Assembly: GCA_947488605.1 (NCBI GenBank)
Contig: CANKZJ010000001.1
Coordinates: forward strand, 682,001 to 746,000
Direction: 5' to 3'
From: an uncultured Paracoccaceae bacterium
Lineage (GTDB): Bacteria > Pseudomonadota > Alphaproteobacteria > Rhodobacterales > Rhodobacteraceae
Length of the DNA stretch: 64,000 nt
Part shown: piece by piece, positions 27,002 through 35,332 of the stretch
Position numbering within the stretch: position 1 is the first letter of the stretch
How the letters are laid out: each line of letters opens with the position of its first letter
Made by a program: the position numbers and the translations under genes
Notes under the pieces: model-generated
Seen by the model: the letters and a program-made list of their open reading frames with translations, nothing else
The model's database searches: none
What the model was told of the DNA's origin: nothing

Positions 27002-27505
27002 TTACGCGCGCCCGTATGCCCCGCCAATTGCAACCTGTACCGCGTCTTGTGGCGTGCGATCTGCCCAAGTCACCAATTGGATTGCAGGATAATACTGCTC
27101 GCACGCTGCGACAGCTGCGCCAATCATCGTATCAATCTGATCTGGGCCCGCAACCTGCTCACCGGCCAGCATCAGCCCATAGCGATATACCATCAGCTGC
27201 TGCTCATCCCACCAAGTGAAAGCACCCGCCCAACAGCGGTCGTTGATCACGTTCAGCGTCTCGTAAAGGGCCGGCATCCGGTCTGCAGGTGGCTCCATAT
27301 CAAAGGTACAAATCAGGCGCAGTGTTTCGTCATATGCAGACCAAGCCAGCGTGATGGAATAAGTGCGCCACTGCCCCACGACCGCCATCGCGATCTGGTC
27401 ATCATGGATGCGGTCAAACTCCCAAGAATGGTGTTCTGCGATGTGCTCCACCAGATCGATTGGGTGAAGGTCATCTGCCTCAGGGAAATGTTCGGACAAT
27501 GCCAT
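27002..27505 (-). CDS. YbjN domain-containing protein
   Basis: 167 residues from ATG 27503-27505 (MALSEHFPEADDLHPIDLVE). Seen: the YbjN/type III secretion chaperone-like fold: HSWEFDRIHDDQIAMAVVGQ, YSITLAWSAYDETLRLICTF, then LYETLNVINDRCWAGAFTWWDEQQLMVYRYGL. Proteins of this kind act as cytosolic regulators or chaperones; exact role unknown. The gene ends 23 bases after the LicD-like stop, convergent. Confidence 0.85.
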   Translation of the reverse strand: MALSEHFPEADDLHPIDLVEHIAEHHSWEFDRIHDDQIAMAVVGQWRTYSITLAWSAYDETLRLICTFDMEPPADRMPALYETLNVINDRCWAGAFTWWDEQQLMVYRYGLMLAGEQVAGPDQIDTMIGAAVAACEQYYPAIQLVTWADRTPQDAVQVAIGGAYGRA

Positions 27506-27899
27506 ATGCTCGGCCTCACTGCGTTGGCGCATGGGTCATGGCAGTGCCCAAGCGCTAGGTGCCTGCTCTAGGGGCGGTGTTGTTCACCTTTATCCCCTAC
27601 TACATATCGTGGCCTGAACCGGGCGCGGCTGTAAAGCAATTTCTTGGGGATAACTGTCAAACCACGGAAATTTCATGTGGATATCTGCAGGCGAAGGCAG
27701 TTGGCAGCAAACGAGACGCGTGAGCAAACGCTTTTTTTGACATCTTGCATTGTAGAAGAGAAAAGCACTGTACAACCTGCACAACTATAAGCAGAATATA
27801 TTTATAGAGATTTGGAAGCCAGTTCGCGCAAGTCAGGTGACCGACACCAAACGACAAAGAATACGCACTCGCCACACACACTCAAGGACACCCATTTTC
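27506..27899. other. 394-base divergent intergenic region
   Basis: AT-richer than the flanks. It should carry the ybjN promoter (leftward) and that of the lipoprotein gene (rightward). An AAGGA lies just before the start at 27900. Candidate frames in it lack ribosome sites, and I see no repeat or hairpin of note. Confidence 0.5.
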
Positions 27900-28418
27900 A
27901 TGTACAAGATTATGACATTCGCTGGTATTCTGGCTCTAACCACCGGTTGTATGCAGGACACGGACACTCTGGCCACGCCAACGCCACCAACAACACAGAC
28001 AGAGGCGGCGCAAGTGACGCCACTGAGTGCATCATCAAACGCTCCCGAAGTCACCGTTGATGACTCTTTCGCAGGGCTTCAGCTCGCTTGGGATAGCAAT
28101 GGAGCGGAAACATTCATTCGCTACCGGCCAGTCATGCAGAACGGCCAAATGTTCATTTGTGGCACCTATACCAATCGCGGTGGCTCAATCTTCAACCGAT
28201 TGGGGCGGCAGGCATTGACTGGTGGAACGATTGAAATGAATGGCAACACCGTCTTGAGAGGGCTTCAATTCTTCAATATCGTCTCAAATGCCAACCGAAG
28301 CGCCAATCTTGTCGGTACTACGGCAACTTGTAGAAACACAGGTCTGTCGCCGAGTGAAGAAGAGTTTGCGACGGTACGGATAGACATACCTACAGGCCGT
28401 TATCGCATTCAAAAGTAA
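27900..28418 (+). CDS. Hypothetical lipoprotein
   Basis: 172 residues from ATG 27900, preceded by CAAGGACAC at good spacing; the longer frame upstream has no such site. Seen: MYKIMTFAGILALTTGC, a lipoprotein signal with lipobox LTTGC, a Thr/Pro/Ala-rich linker (PTPPTTQTEAAQ), then a domain with two Cys (FICGTYTNRGG, TATCRNTG) that may pair. I recognise no family. It lies in an AT-richer stretch beside an APH-type gene. Periplasmic by inference. Confidence 0.7.
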   Translation: MYKIMTFAGILALTTGCMQDTDTLATPTPPTTQTEAAQVTPLSASSNAPEVTVDDSFAGLQLAWDSNGAETFIRYRPVMQNGQMFICGTYTNRGGSIFNRLGRQALTGGTIEMNGNTVLRGLQFFNIVSNANRSANLVGTTATCRNTGLSPSEEEFATVRIDIPTGRYRIQK

Positions 28419-28572
28419 ACCCGCGGGACAACATAGGTCGGATGTCAAATGCAGCAGCACGTGAGGCTAGGAGAATTTCTGGAAAACTCTGCGTCCATAC
28501 AATGACTGCAATGATTGACAGGAAAGATTCGCAAGCCACTCTCGACGGTCTTGTGCCATACTTGGTGGCGTT

Positions 28573-29427
28573 TTGAACGCACCCCGCATTGATACGGCTC
28601 TTGTGCAGAGGCTGATTGCGGACCAGTTTCCGCAATGGGCGGCTCTTGAGGTCCGTGCTGTGAAGACTTCAGGATGGGACAATCGCACTTATCATTTGGG
28701 TGACACGATGTCCGTGCGATTGCCAAGTGCGACGCACTATGCAGCTCAGGTAGAAAAGGAACAAACGTGGCTCCCCCGGCTTGCACCGTATCTGCCTTTG
28801 CCAATCGCCACACCGCTCGCAAAAGGAGTTTCGACTGATGAATATCCGTTTGATTGGAGCATCATGGCGTGGCTGCCCGGCGAGCCGCTAAGCTCGCAGA
28901 CCAAAGAAGCACAACAAGAAACAGCGGGCGACTTGGCAATTTTCTTGAATGCTTTACGAAAAGCGTCAACAGCAGATGGCCCCACCCCTGGTGCGCACAA
29001 CTTCTACCGCGGTGGCGACCTGCGCATCTATGATCAAGAAGTCAGGCACTGCCTACAACAACTGGGAAACAAGGTAGATGGACACGCAATCATCGGTCTT
29101 TGGACAAAAGCCTGGCACAGCGCTTGGTCAAAAGACCCCGTTTGGGTGCACGGCGATATCGCAGCAGGCAACTTGCTTTGCATCAACGGCAAGCTTTCAG
29201 CGGTTATCGACTTTGGATGTTGCGGTATCGGAGACCCGGCCTGCGATCTAACAATCGCGTGGACCATGTTTGAAGGCAAAGCCCGCACGACATTCAAAGA
29301 GACACTCGACCTTGATGCGCAAACTTGGGCGCGGGCAGCGGGTTGGGGCCTGTGGAAAGCGTTGCTGAACGCATGCAAAGGCGCACCGGAGGGGCTTGAG
29401 ACGCTGGATGCCATTTTGAATGAGTGA
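28573..29427 (+). CDS. Aminoglycoside-phosphotransferase-fold kinase
   Basis: 284 residues, apparently from a TTG at 28573, as no ATG fits the N-terminal domain. Seen: ATP-lobe residues TSGWDNRTYHLGDTMSVRLP near 30-50, the catalytic loop VWVHGDIAAGNLL near residue 195, and the metal-binding AVIDFGCCGIGDPACDL near 215, matching APH(3')/MPH-type kinases. It resembles the macrolide or spectinomycin kinase branch but no substrate is implied by the context. Possibly an intrinsic small-molecule kinase rather than a resistance gene. Not adjacent to any mobile element. Confidence 0.82.
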   Translation: MNAPRIDTALVQRLIADQFPQWAALEVRAVKTSGWDNRTYHLGDTMSVRLPSATHYAAQVEKEQTWLPRLAPYLPLPIATPLAKGVSTDEYPFDWSIMAWLPGEPLSSQTKEAQQETAGDLAIFLNALRKASTADGPTPGAHNFYRGGDLRIYDQEVRHCLQQLGNKVDGHAIIGLWTKAWHSAWSKDPVWVHGDIAAGNLLCINGKLSAVIDFGCCGIGDPACDLTIAWTMFEGKARTTFKETLDLDAQTWARAAGWGLWKALLNACKGAPEGLETLDAILNE

Positions 29428-29555
29428 GAGCGGTTTTTGATAGGCTTTGACGCTCTAGAACTGTGATCGGCACTGTATACTCTGGTGGCGTATCCGAACG
29501 CTCTAAATCGGCGGGGCGCTTCACACCAACAGCACTCGATCCGAAGAAAAAAAGA

Positions 29556-30530
29556 TCACCTGTCAGGAAGCTGCTGCACCACACGAAAACCCAGCATCTT
29601 GACCCGTGTCTCTCGACCAAATTTCGTGCGGGCCCCGAGCCTTGATCCGTCCATCAATAACCCATAGTCCCCACCTTTTCGCATATTGTACGCGCAACTC
29701 GCGGCACCTTCAGCGGCCTCGAGATATGCGCTTGACGTCGCCAAACCAAGGTGACGCGGGGACCAACATGACATTGTCATTTCACCAATGTTTCCTGACA
29801 TATGGCGCAAGCCCCATAGGTTTGCGGCATCCAGCCGATCCACCGGGACCGGCATCCAACGGCTTACATAACCCAAATCTGGAATGTTAAGATTCTCAGC
29901 AGTGGTCTCGCCGTTGAAGTTCACTTGATCGGGCGTAACCCAGTCGCCTTGGGCAAAGGCAGTTTGCGTTCCTGCCCGCGCGGCGTATTCCCATTCTGCC
30001 TCTGTCGGCAGACGGTAAGCATTGACACCCAATTTTTGGTTCAGCCAGCTTAGATAACTGAGTGCATCCACAAACGACACCCGTCTCACCGGATGGCGAC
30101 CAACTGCCTCCGCTTCGTGAATTTGGCCATCGTCAAGTAAAACTAATTCTGTTGGATCAGGGATATAGCCATTGCAGCCTCCATCTGCGACGCAGGCCAT
30201 CCATTCTTCAAAAGTGACTTCGTTCACACCCATCGCAAAGGGCACATCAATCTCGACCCGATGCACCGGTCCTTCATGATAAGCAATGTAAGGGTTTTCA
30301 GGTGTGACGCGCTGCCAACTGCCGTTGGAAAAGTGAACCTGCTGTTGCGATTCACCTTCTGGCGCACCCATCATGAACTCACCCAACGGCAACTCAATCA
30401 TCTCGGGGCAAACGTCACAGTCGCGAAACCGGTCAAAGGGCGCGGCCTGCAAATCAACCACCGACCCGACCACAAAAAACGGCACCGCTAACGCGATGCC
30501 GTAGAATTTCGATCTTAGCAGTGCGAACAT
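29556..30530 (-). CDS. FGE-sulfatase-fold secreted protein lacking catalytic cysteines
   Basis: 324 residues with a signal peptide (residues about 1-30, ...VGSVVDLQAAP). Seen: the formylglycine-generating-enzyme domain: EFMMGAPEGE, VNEVTFEEWMACV, YRLPTEAEWEYAARAG, HMSGNIGEMTMSCW, RKGGDYGLLMDGSRLGART and a terminal LGFRVV. The two copper-binding/catalytic cysteines of true FGEs (after GGSY and five residues on) are Gly and Ser here, so enzyme activity of that type is unlikely. Other cysteines (DCDVC, GGC, SCW) may form disulfides. Likely a periplasmic structural or binding paralogue. Confidence 0.82.
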   Translation of the reverse strand: MFALLRSKFYGIALAVPFFVVGSVVDLQAAPFDRFRDCDVCPEMIELPLGEFMMGAPEGESQQQVHFSNGSWQRVTPENPYIAYHEGPVHRVEIDVPFAMGVNEVTFEEWMACVADGGCNGYIPDPTELVLLDDGQIHEAEAVGRHPVRRVSFVDALSYLSWLNQKLGVNAYRLPTEAEWEYAARAGTQTAFAQGDWVTPDQVNFNGETTAENLNIPDLGYVSRWMPVPVDRLDAANLWGLRHMSGNIGEMTMSCWSPRHLGLATSSAYLEAAEGAASCAYNMRKGGDYGLLMDGSRLGARTKFGRETRVKMLGFRVVQQLPDR

Positions 30531-30539
30531 GGTTTGCTC

Positions 30540-30767
30540 TTATGTCTGACCTTTAAACTTCGCGATCACGTCATCAAGGTCGATGCCAAGGCTATCGAGC
30601 ATCGACAGATCAAAGCCCTTTTCCTCGATCATGGCTTTCACACCATCAATGTCCAAGTTTTCCAGCATCGCAGGGTCAATGCCCAACTCTTCCATCTTGG
30701 CGCTAAAATCAAAGTCACCGCCACCCATCATGCCAGTCACTTTGCCGATCATATCACCTAGTCCCAT
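30540..30767 (-). CDS. Small conserved hypothetical protein
   Basis: 75 residues. Seen: MGLGDMIGKVTGMMGGG, then repeating acidic amphipathic units: MEELGIDPAMLENLDIDGVK and FDLSMLDSLGIDLDDVIAKF, suggesting two helix-loop repeats with I/L-D-x-x pattern. No signal peptide. AAGGAAAATACG lies upstream of the ATG. It ends 9 bases from the start of the FGE-fold gene, same strand, likely co-transcribed. Unknown function. Confidence 0.75.
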   Translation of the reverse strand: MGLGDMIGKVTGMMGGGDFDFSAKMEELGIDPAMLENLDIDGVKAMIEEKGFDLSMLDSLGIDLDDVIAKFKGQT

Positions 30768-30865
30768 CGTATTTTCCTTTTCTGGGTTTGATTGCGCAAA
30801 CCCTGACGTAACCCACGATCAAAAACACGGGGAAAATCAAATACTTTGAAGCAGTTCTAGGATTG

Positions 30866-31108
30866 CTACTTCTTACCCTCAAGCGCTGCCAACCGCACAC
30901 TCAGCGCCTCATTCTCTTCGCGTGCTTTCTGCGCCATTGCGCGCACGGCATCAAACTCTTCGCGGGTGACGAAATCACGGTCGGCCAGCCAGCGGTCCAT
31001 CATGGACTTCATCGCGGTGTTCGCTTCGTCCTTGGCGCCTTGGGCAACGCCCATAGCATTGGTCATCAATTGGCTAATATCGTCAAAAATCTTGTTGTTG
31101 TTTTGCAT
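30866..31108 (-). CDS. ubiK: Ubiquinone biosynthesis accessory factor UbiK
   Basis: 80 residues of the BMFP family. Binds membranes and assists the UbiJ/UbiE-G ubiquinone assembly. Seen: NKIFDDISQLMTNAMGVAQG as amphipathic helix, WLADRDFVTREEFDAVRAMA and the C-terminal coiled coil AREENEALSVRLAALEGKK, the UbiK core. Length is as usual (about 80-90). It diverges from lgt across a short region with a tandem 22-base repeat. Confidence 0.9.
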   Translation of the reverse strand: MQNNNKIFDDISQLMTNAMGVAQGAKDEANTAMKSMMDRWLADRDFVTREEFDAVRAMAQKAREENEALSVRLAALEGKK

Positions 31109-31133
31109 GGGGTCTCTCCATTTCGCTGCCCTT

Positions 31134-31177
31134 TATATGGGCATATCAAGCCTGCTATATGGGCATATCAAGCCTGC
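31134..31177. repeat. Perfect tandem repeat of 22 bases
   Basis: The unit TATATGGGCATATCAAGCCTGC occurs twice without a break (31134-31155 and 31156-31177), in the divergent ubiK/lgt promoter region. The unit contains the palindrome CATATG-like motif TATATGGGCATATC. It is either a duplicated operator or a slippage product. Confidence 0.85.
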
Positions 31178-31234
31178 GCTACAACCCAACAAGCCCTGTT
31201 GACTTTGCCGCACCTGCGGACGACGAATAGCCCC

Positions 31235-32113
31235 ATGTTTGGTGCCATCCCTTTTCCCGATATCTCGCCCGAGATTTTCTCGTTTTCCGTCTTTGGCTTC
31301 GAAGTCGCTCTGCGCTGGTATGCAATGGGGTATATCGTGGGCATCGCTCTTGGCTGGCAGATCATCAAAGCCGCGCTGAAACGGCCACATCTGTGGCGCA
31401 ATGGCGCGCCGATGGAGGTCAGCCAACTCGAAGATTTGCTGACCTATATCGTAGTTGGCGTCATTGGCGGCGGGCGGCTGGGCTATGTCTTTTTCTATAA
31501 ACCCGGCGAATTTCTGGCCAATCCCATTGATATCCTGAAAATCTGGGAAGGTGGCCTGTCCTTCCACGGTGGTTTTCTAGGCGTCGTCGTTGCGGTCTAC
31601 CTCTTTAGCCGTCGCCAAAAAGTGCCTCTGCCCGATCTTGCCGATATCATCGCGGTTGCGGCCACGCCTGCGGTGTTGTTGGTCCGTATCGCCAATTTCA
31701 TCAACGCAGAGCTTTGGGGCCGCCAGACGGACCTGCCTTGGGGCGTGATCTTTCCCGGTCAAGCCGCCCAAGCCTGCGCGACGGCGACGGAACCTTGTGT
31801 GCGCCATCCTTCGCAACTCTATGAAGCCGGGCTAGAGGGACTGCTTTTAGGCACAATCCTATTGTTGCTGGCGTTTCGTTTTGGCGGACTTAAGAAGCCT
31901 TGGCTTTTGTCAGGTATTTTCTTCATGGGATACGGCATCGCGCGGTTTCTTGTGGAATTCGTGCGCCAGCCGGACGCACAATTCGTGACCGCAGGCAACG
32001 AGCTTGGCCTTGCATTCCACGTCAACGGCATCGGCCTGACGATGGGACAAACACTGACGTTGCCGATGATCTTGATCGGTCTGACGGTTGTGCTTGTGGC
32101 GCGGCGCAGATGA
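31235..32113 (+). CDS. lgt: Prolipoprotein diacylglyceryl transferase
   Basis: 292 residues from ATG 31235 (MFGAIPFPDISPEIFS). Attaches diacylglycerol to lipobox cysteines in the inner membrane. Seen: about seven transmembrane segments, ALRWYAMGYIVGIALGW near residue 25, the essential-Arg signature VGVIGGGRLGYVFFYKP near 80, GGLSFHGGFLGVVVAVYLF near 110, VRIANFINAELWGRQTDLPW near 150, and CVRHPSQLYEA near 190. Full family length. Its stop overlaps the next gene by 4 bases. It serves the window's own lipoproteins among others. Confidence 0.96.
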   Translation: MFGAIPFPDISPEIFSFSVFGFEVALRWYAMGYIVGIALGWQIIKAALKRPHLWRNGAPMEVSQLEDLLTYIVVGVIGGGRLGYVFFYKPGEFLANPIDILKIWEGGLSFHGGFLGVVVAVYLFSRRQKVPLPDLADIIAVAATPAVLLVRIANFINAELWGRQTDLPWGVIFPGQAAQACATATEPCVRHPSQLYEAGLEGLLLGTILLLLAFRFGGLKKPWLLSGIFFMGYGIARFLVEFVRQPDAQFVTAGNELGLAFHVNGIGLTMGQTLTLPMILIGLTVVLVARRR

Positions 32114-33168
32114 CAGCGCTGGGTGATCTCTTGATCGCCCGGATCGCCCGAACCGGGCCGATCAGTCTGGCCGACTATATGGCCGATTGCCTGATGCATC
32201 CCGAACATGGCTATTACGCAACGCGTGATCCTTTCGGGACTTCGGGTGATTTCACCACAGCGCCAGAGATTAGCCAGATGTTTGGCGAATTGATTGGTCT
32301 TTCGCTTGCACAAGCGTGGATCGACCAAGGCCAACCAACCCCCTTCACGCTGGCAGAACTTGGCCCCGGGCGCGGCACGCTCATGGCGGATGTCCTGCGC
32401 GCCACAAAGGCCGTTCCGGGGTTTCACGCCGCGATGTCCGTTCATTTTGTCGAAACCTCGCCGGTTTTGCGCAAAGCCCAAGCCATACGCGTTCCAGACG
32501 CCGCGTGGCACGACACGGTTGAGACGTTGCCAGATCAGACACTCTTTCTGATCGCCAATGAATTCTTTGATGCTTTGCCCATCAGGCAATTCGTGCGCGA
32601 AGGTCACGCGTGGCGCGAAAAGATGGTTGGGCTGACGGATGATCGCCTTAGCTTTGGCCTGTCTGCGGCCGCCCCTATCGCATTATTAGAACACCGACTG
32701 GACGACACCCAAGACGGCGATCTCGTAGAATACTGCACGGCATTGCCGGCAATCGTCCAATCCATCAGCGCAAAAATCGCGCGCTGGGGGGGTACAGCGA
32801 TCATCGTCGACTACGGCGATTGGGTGTCGCTGGGCGATACTCTTCAAGGTCTGAAAGCGCAGCAACACGTCGATCTCTTAGAAACACCCGGTGGCGCAGA
32901 TTTGACGGCACATGTCGATTTCGCCGCCATCGCGGAAAACGCAGCGCCCGCAAAATTTTCGCGCCTCACGACCCAAGGCGTCTTTCTTGAACGCCTTGGC
33001 ATCACGCAACGCGCACAAAGCTTGGCGGGTGCGCTGAATGGCGACGCGCTAAAATCGCATGTCGCGGCCCACCGACGCTTGACCCACCCGGGCGAAATGG
33101 GCGACCTTTTCAAGGTAATGGGAATTTACCCCGCAAACGCCACACCACCACCCGGACTTGAGCCATGA
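32110..33168 (+). CDS. MidA/NDUFAF7-type SAM-dependent methyltransferase
   Basis: 352 residues from ATG 32110. Seen: ISLADYMADCLMHPEHGYYA at the start, FTTAPEISQMFGELIGLSLA, motif I TLAELGPGRGTLMADVLRA near residue 82, VHFVETSPVLRKAQ, and LIANEFFDALPIRQF near 155, the DUF185/NDUFAF7 signature. The mitochondrial relative methylates an Arg of complex I subunit NDUFS2. It overlaps lgt by 4 bases and pgeF by 4, an arrangement I recall in several Rhodobacterales. Confidence 0.92.
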   Translation: MTALGDLLIARIARTGPISLADYMADCLMHPEHGYYATRDPFGTSGDFTTAPEISQMFGELIGLSLAQAWIDQGQPTPFTLAELGPGRGTLMADVLRATKAVPGFHAAMSVHFVETSPVLRKAQAIRVPDAAWHDTVETLPDQTLFLIANEFFDALPIRQFVREGHAWREKMVGLTDDRLSFGLSAAAPIALLEHRLDDTQDGDLVEYCTALPAIVQSISAKIARWGGTAIIVDYGDWVSLGDTLQGLKAQQHVDLLETPGGADLTAHVDFAAIAENAAPAKFSRLTTQGVFLERLGITQRAQSLAGALNGDALKSHVAAHRRLTHPGEMGDLFKVMGIYPANATPPPGLEP

Positions 33169-33935
33169 CACTCGACATTATTACGGACCCGCTTTTGCAT
33201 GGGACACCGCATGGGTTCTTTACCCGGAAGGGTGGCGCGTCTTCGGGCGTTTTTGAAGGGTTGAACTGTGGCTTTGGCAGTTCCGATCAGCGAGAGATCG
33301 TCGAGATCAACCGGGCGCGCGTGTCCAAGATGCTGGATGTCGAAAACGACCACCTCGTCGGCGTGCATCAGGTGCATTCGGCGGACGCGGTTCATGCGAA
33401 AGGGCCAATGACCCCTGCCGCAAAAGCAGATGGATTGGTCACGGCCACACAAGGCATCGCATTGTCTATTCTTACAGCCGATTGCCAGCCTGTTCTTTTC
33501 GCAGACGACAAAGCACGCGTTATTGGTGCGGCGCATGCCGGATGGAAGGGCGCCCTCAACGGCGTATTAGAAGCAACAATTTCAAAGATGGAAGAACTAG
33601 GTGCTAATCGCGATAACATCGCCGCTGTCATTGGCCCGTCGATAAGCCAGCCAAACTATGAGGTTGGTCCCGAATTCCGCGATACCTTCATCGCCGCAAA
33701 CGCCAGTTTTGAACGCTTCTTCTTACAAGGGCGCGATGATCGGTTCCATTTTGATTTGCCGGGATTTGGCCTCGACCGCTTGCGCCATAGTGGGATCAAA
33801 CGCGCGGCGTGGACACATCATTGCACATATAGCGACCCGCAGCGATTCTACAGCTATCGCAGGTCCGTACATCAAAAGCAGGCTGACTACGGTCGGTTGA
33901 TCGCTGCGATCCGGCTGGATTCAACAACTGTTTAA
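33165..33935 (+). CDS. pgeF: Peptidoglycan editing factor PgeF (YfiH/DUF152)
   Basis: 256 residues. Hydrolyses misincorporated residues in cytosolic peptidoglycan precursors (YfiH); older annotations say polyphenol oxidase/laccase domain. Seen: GFFTRKGGASSGVFEGLNCG at the start, the metal-site motifs VGVHQVHSADAV, LTADCQPVLFAD and GAAHAGWKGAL with Cys and two His ligands, and YEVGPEFRD. Its ATG overlaps the methyltransferase stop. A terminator-like hairpin follows about 95 bases on. Confidence 0.93.
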   Translation: MTLDIITDPLLHGTPHGFFTRKGGASSGVFEGLNCGFGSSDQREIVEINRARVSKMLDVENDHLVGVHQVHSADAVHAKGPMTPAAKADGLVTATQGIALSILTADCQPVLFADDKARVIGAAHAGWKGALNGVLEATISKMEELGANRDNIAAVIGPSISQPNYEVGPEFRDTFIAANASFERFFLQGRDDRFHFDLPGFGLDRLRHSGIKRAAWTHHCTYSDPQRFYSYRRSVHQKQADYGRLIAAIRLDSTTV

Positions 33936-34030
33936 CTAAATGAGGCAAGAGTTGCCAAAGTCTGTTAACTTAAGGCGGCTTCCTGCCATGGCATACAAAG
34001 ATATACCACAATAATATCAAGGCTCTAGAT

Positions 34031-34054
34031 GCATCTCGACTATTAACGAGATGC
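34031..34054. repeat. Hairpin after pgeF
   Basis: GCATCTCG and CGAGATGC form a perfect 8-base stem with an 8-base loop. No T-run follows, so it is at best a weak terminator or a processing site between pgeF and the 53-residue gene. Confidence 0.4.
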
Positions 34055-34104
34055 AACCAAGGTTTCTGTATTATCGTCAAACTCTCGCCAGTTTGATCCA
34101 ACAA

Positions 34105-34152
34105 GATACTCTCAATCGCACTCGAAAACGGGTGCACTCAATAAGAGGTATC
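34105..34152 (+). promoter_or_regulatory. Leader hairpin that would sequester the Shine-Dalgarno of the next gene
   Basis: Outer stem GATACTCT (34105-34112) pairs with AGAGGTATC (34144-34152) with one bulged G; inner stem GCACTCG/CGGGTGC (34118-34124 with 34129-34135, one G-U) closes on AAAA. The outer stem contains the AAGAGG ribosome site (34143-34148) that lies 8 bases before the ATG at 34157. This shape would hide the site until melted or bound. Drawn by eye, not folded. Confidence 0.5.
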
Positions 34153-34156
34153 AAAA

Positions 34157-34318
34157 ATGAAAACGCGTTGGCAAAAATCCCTTGAGGCCGCTGTTGCAGC
34201 CTATGACACACCGATGCCATGGGCACGCGGTGAAATGCGCAATGCGATGATCGCGCGTCGTCAAAGCAAGACGAACGACGACACCAAGGGACAAAAACTC
34301 GAGGTGCGCAGCGCTTAA
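34157..34318 (+). CDS. 53-residue basic protein
   Basis: Open frame ATG 34157 to TAA 34318, 53 residues: MKTRWQKSLEAAVAAYDTPM, then PWARGEMRNAMIARRQSKTN and a short end. Seen: strongly basic (many R/K), no membrane segment, and AAGAGG 8 bases upstream. Small basic proteins beginning MKTRWxKS recur in Rhodobacteraceae as far as I recall; function unknown. It lies between pgeF and the Hint gene with its own structured leader, pointing to individual post-transcriptional control. Confidence 0.72.
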   Translation: MKTRWQKSLEAAVAAYDTPMPWARGEMRNAMIARRQSKTNDDTKGQKLEVRSA

Positions 34319-34540
34319 GATTTGTTCGGATCTGATGGGTCATTTGCCGCAGGCAAAGCCCAGACTTGATCGCGGCGAACCCGTTCTTTGCAAATAAAAC
34401 CGCGGCCCGTGTGTTGGGCCGTGCTGCTCGGAGCGACTTGTTGGATTGTCACCCAAAATGGCGGTCTTTGTTATCAGTAGACGTTACACAATTGTTGTTG
34501 GTGGGGCCGACAAATGATGTGAGACCAGAGAGGCCTTTAC

Positions 34541-35332
34541 ATGAGCAGATCCCTTTCAAAAGCGGAAGTTGAAACCGTGGATATCTTTAGCCCGCAGATC
34601 AAGCGGACGCTTGCCGCACGGCAAGCAACGAAACCCGCCATCAGCCAACACGCGCAACGCAAATACGAAGTGATGTTCTTAAATGAAGACAGTCGTTTTC
34701 ACGAATTCGCAACGATTGCCCGCGCGCATCCTGCTTTCGAAGACGCTTTTTCAGCCCTTGGTCACGCAGCTATCGTGCAAACAGAAAATGGCTATACTTC
34801 GGTCGAAGACGTGCTGCCCGGTGATAAAATCCGTCTGGCCGATGGCAGCTTTGATACGCTTCTTTGGCGCGGTCGCATCACGCTTAACCCTGACCGCGAC
34901 ACCACAAATGGCTCCAATGTCAGCCTGACGCGCATCACTGGCGACGCGCTGGGTGACACGCGCCCTTCGCAAGATCTTGTTCTTGGGCCGTCAGCACGCA
35001 TTTTGCACCGATCCGGCGGAATTCGCAGGGTCACAGGCTGCGATGCAGCTTTTATCCCGGCGTCTGATTTCGTCGATGGCGATACAATTCTGTCTCTAAG
35101 GCCAACAGGCCCCGTCAGCGTTTTTCAGTTTGGTTTCGCAAAGCACCGCAGCCTGAATGTGAACGGTATCGAAGTCGAAACACTCCATCCCGGCACAGCC
35201 TTTAACCTTGGCTTGCGCGGCGATGCTTTGCGCGAATATCTCTCGCTCTTTCCACACAAGCGGTCGTTCGAAGAGTTTGGCATGATGGATCACCCACGAC
35301 TGCGCCTGCGCGATCTAGATCTGCTGGGATAA
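34541..35332 (+). CDS. Hint (Hedgehog/intein) domain protein
   Basis: 263 residues. Seen: a basic N-terminal region, then a Hint-type core: GHAAIVQTENGYTSVEDVLP followed by GDKIRLADGSFDTLLWRGRI (residues about 73-115), and DLVLGPSARILHR near 145. This matches the stand-alone Hint-domain proteins of Rhodobacterales, which are often near secreted or RTX-like proteins. The residue preceding the core is Gly-His rather than the usual Cys/Ser, so self-splicing chemistry is doubtful. Its end overlaps the MATE gene by 18 bases. Confidence 0.75.
   Translation: MSRSLSKAEVETVDIFSPQIKRTLAARQATKPAISQHAQRKYEVMFLNEDSRFHEFATIARAHPAFEDAFSALGHAAIVQTENGYTSVEDVLPGDKIRLADGSFDTLLWRGRITLNPDRDTTNGSNVSLTRITGDALGDTRPSQDLVLGPSARILHRSGGIRRVTGCDAAFIPASDFVDGDTILSLRPTGPVSVFQFGFAKHRSLNVNGIEVETLHPGTAFNLGLRGDALREYLSLFPHKRSFEEFGMMDHPRLRLRDLDLLG

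Noticed and set aside
28573..29427. Acquired antibiotic-resistance gene
   Set aside because: The APH-like fold is present, but no mobile element or resistance context is seen, and the family includes many housekeeping kinases.
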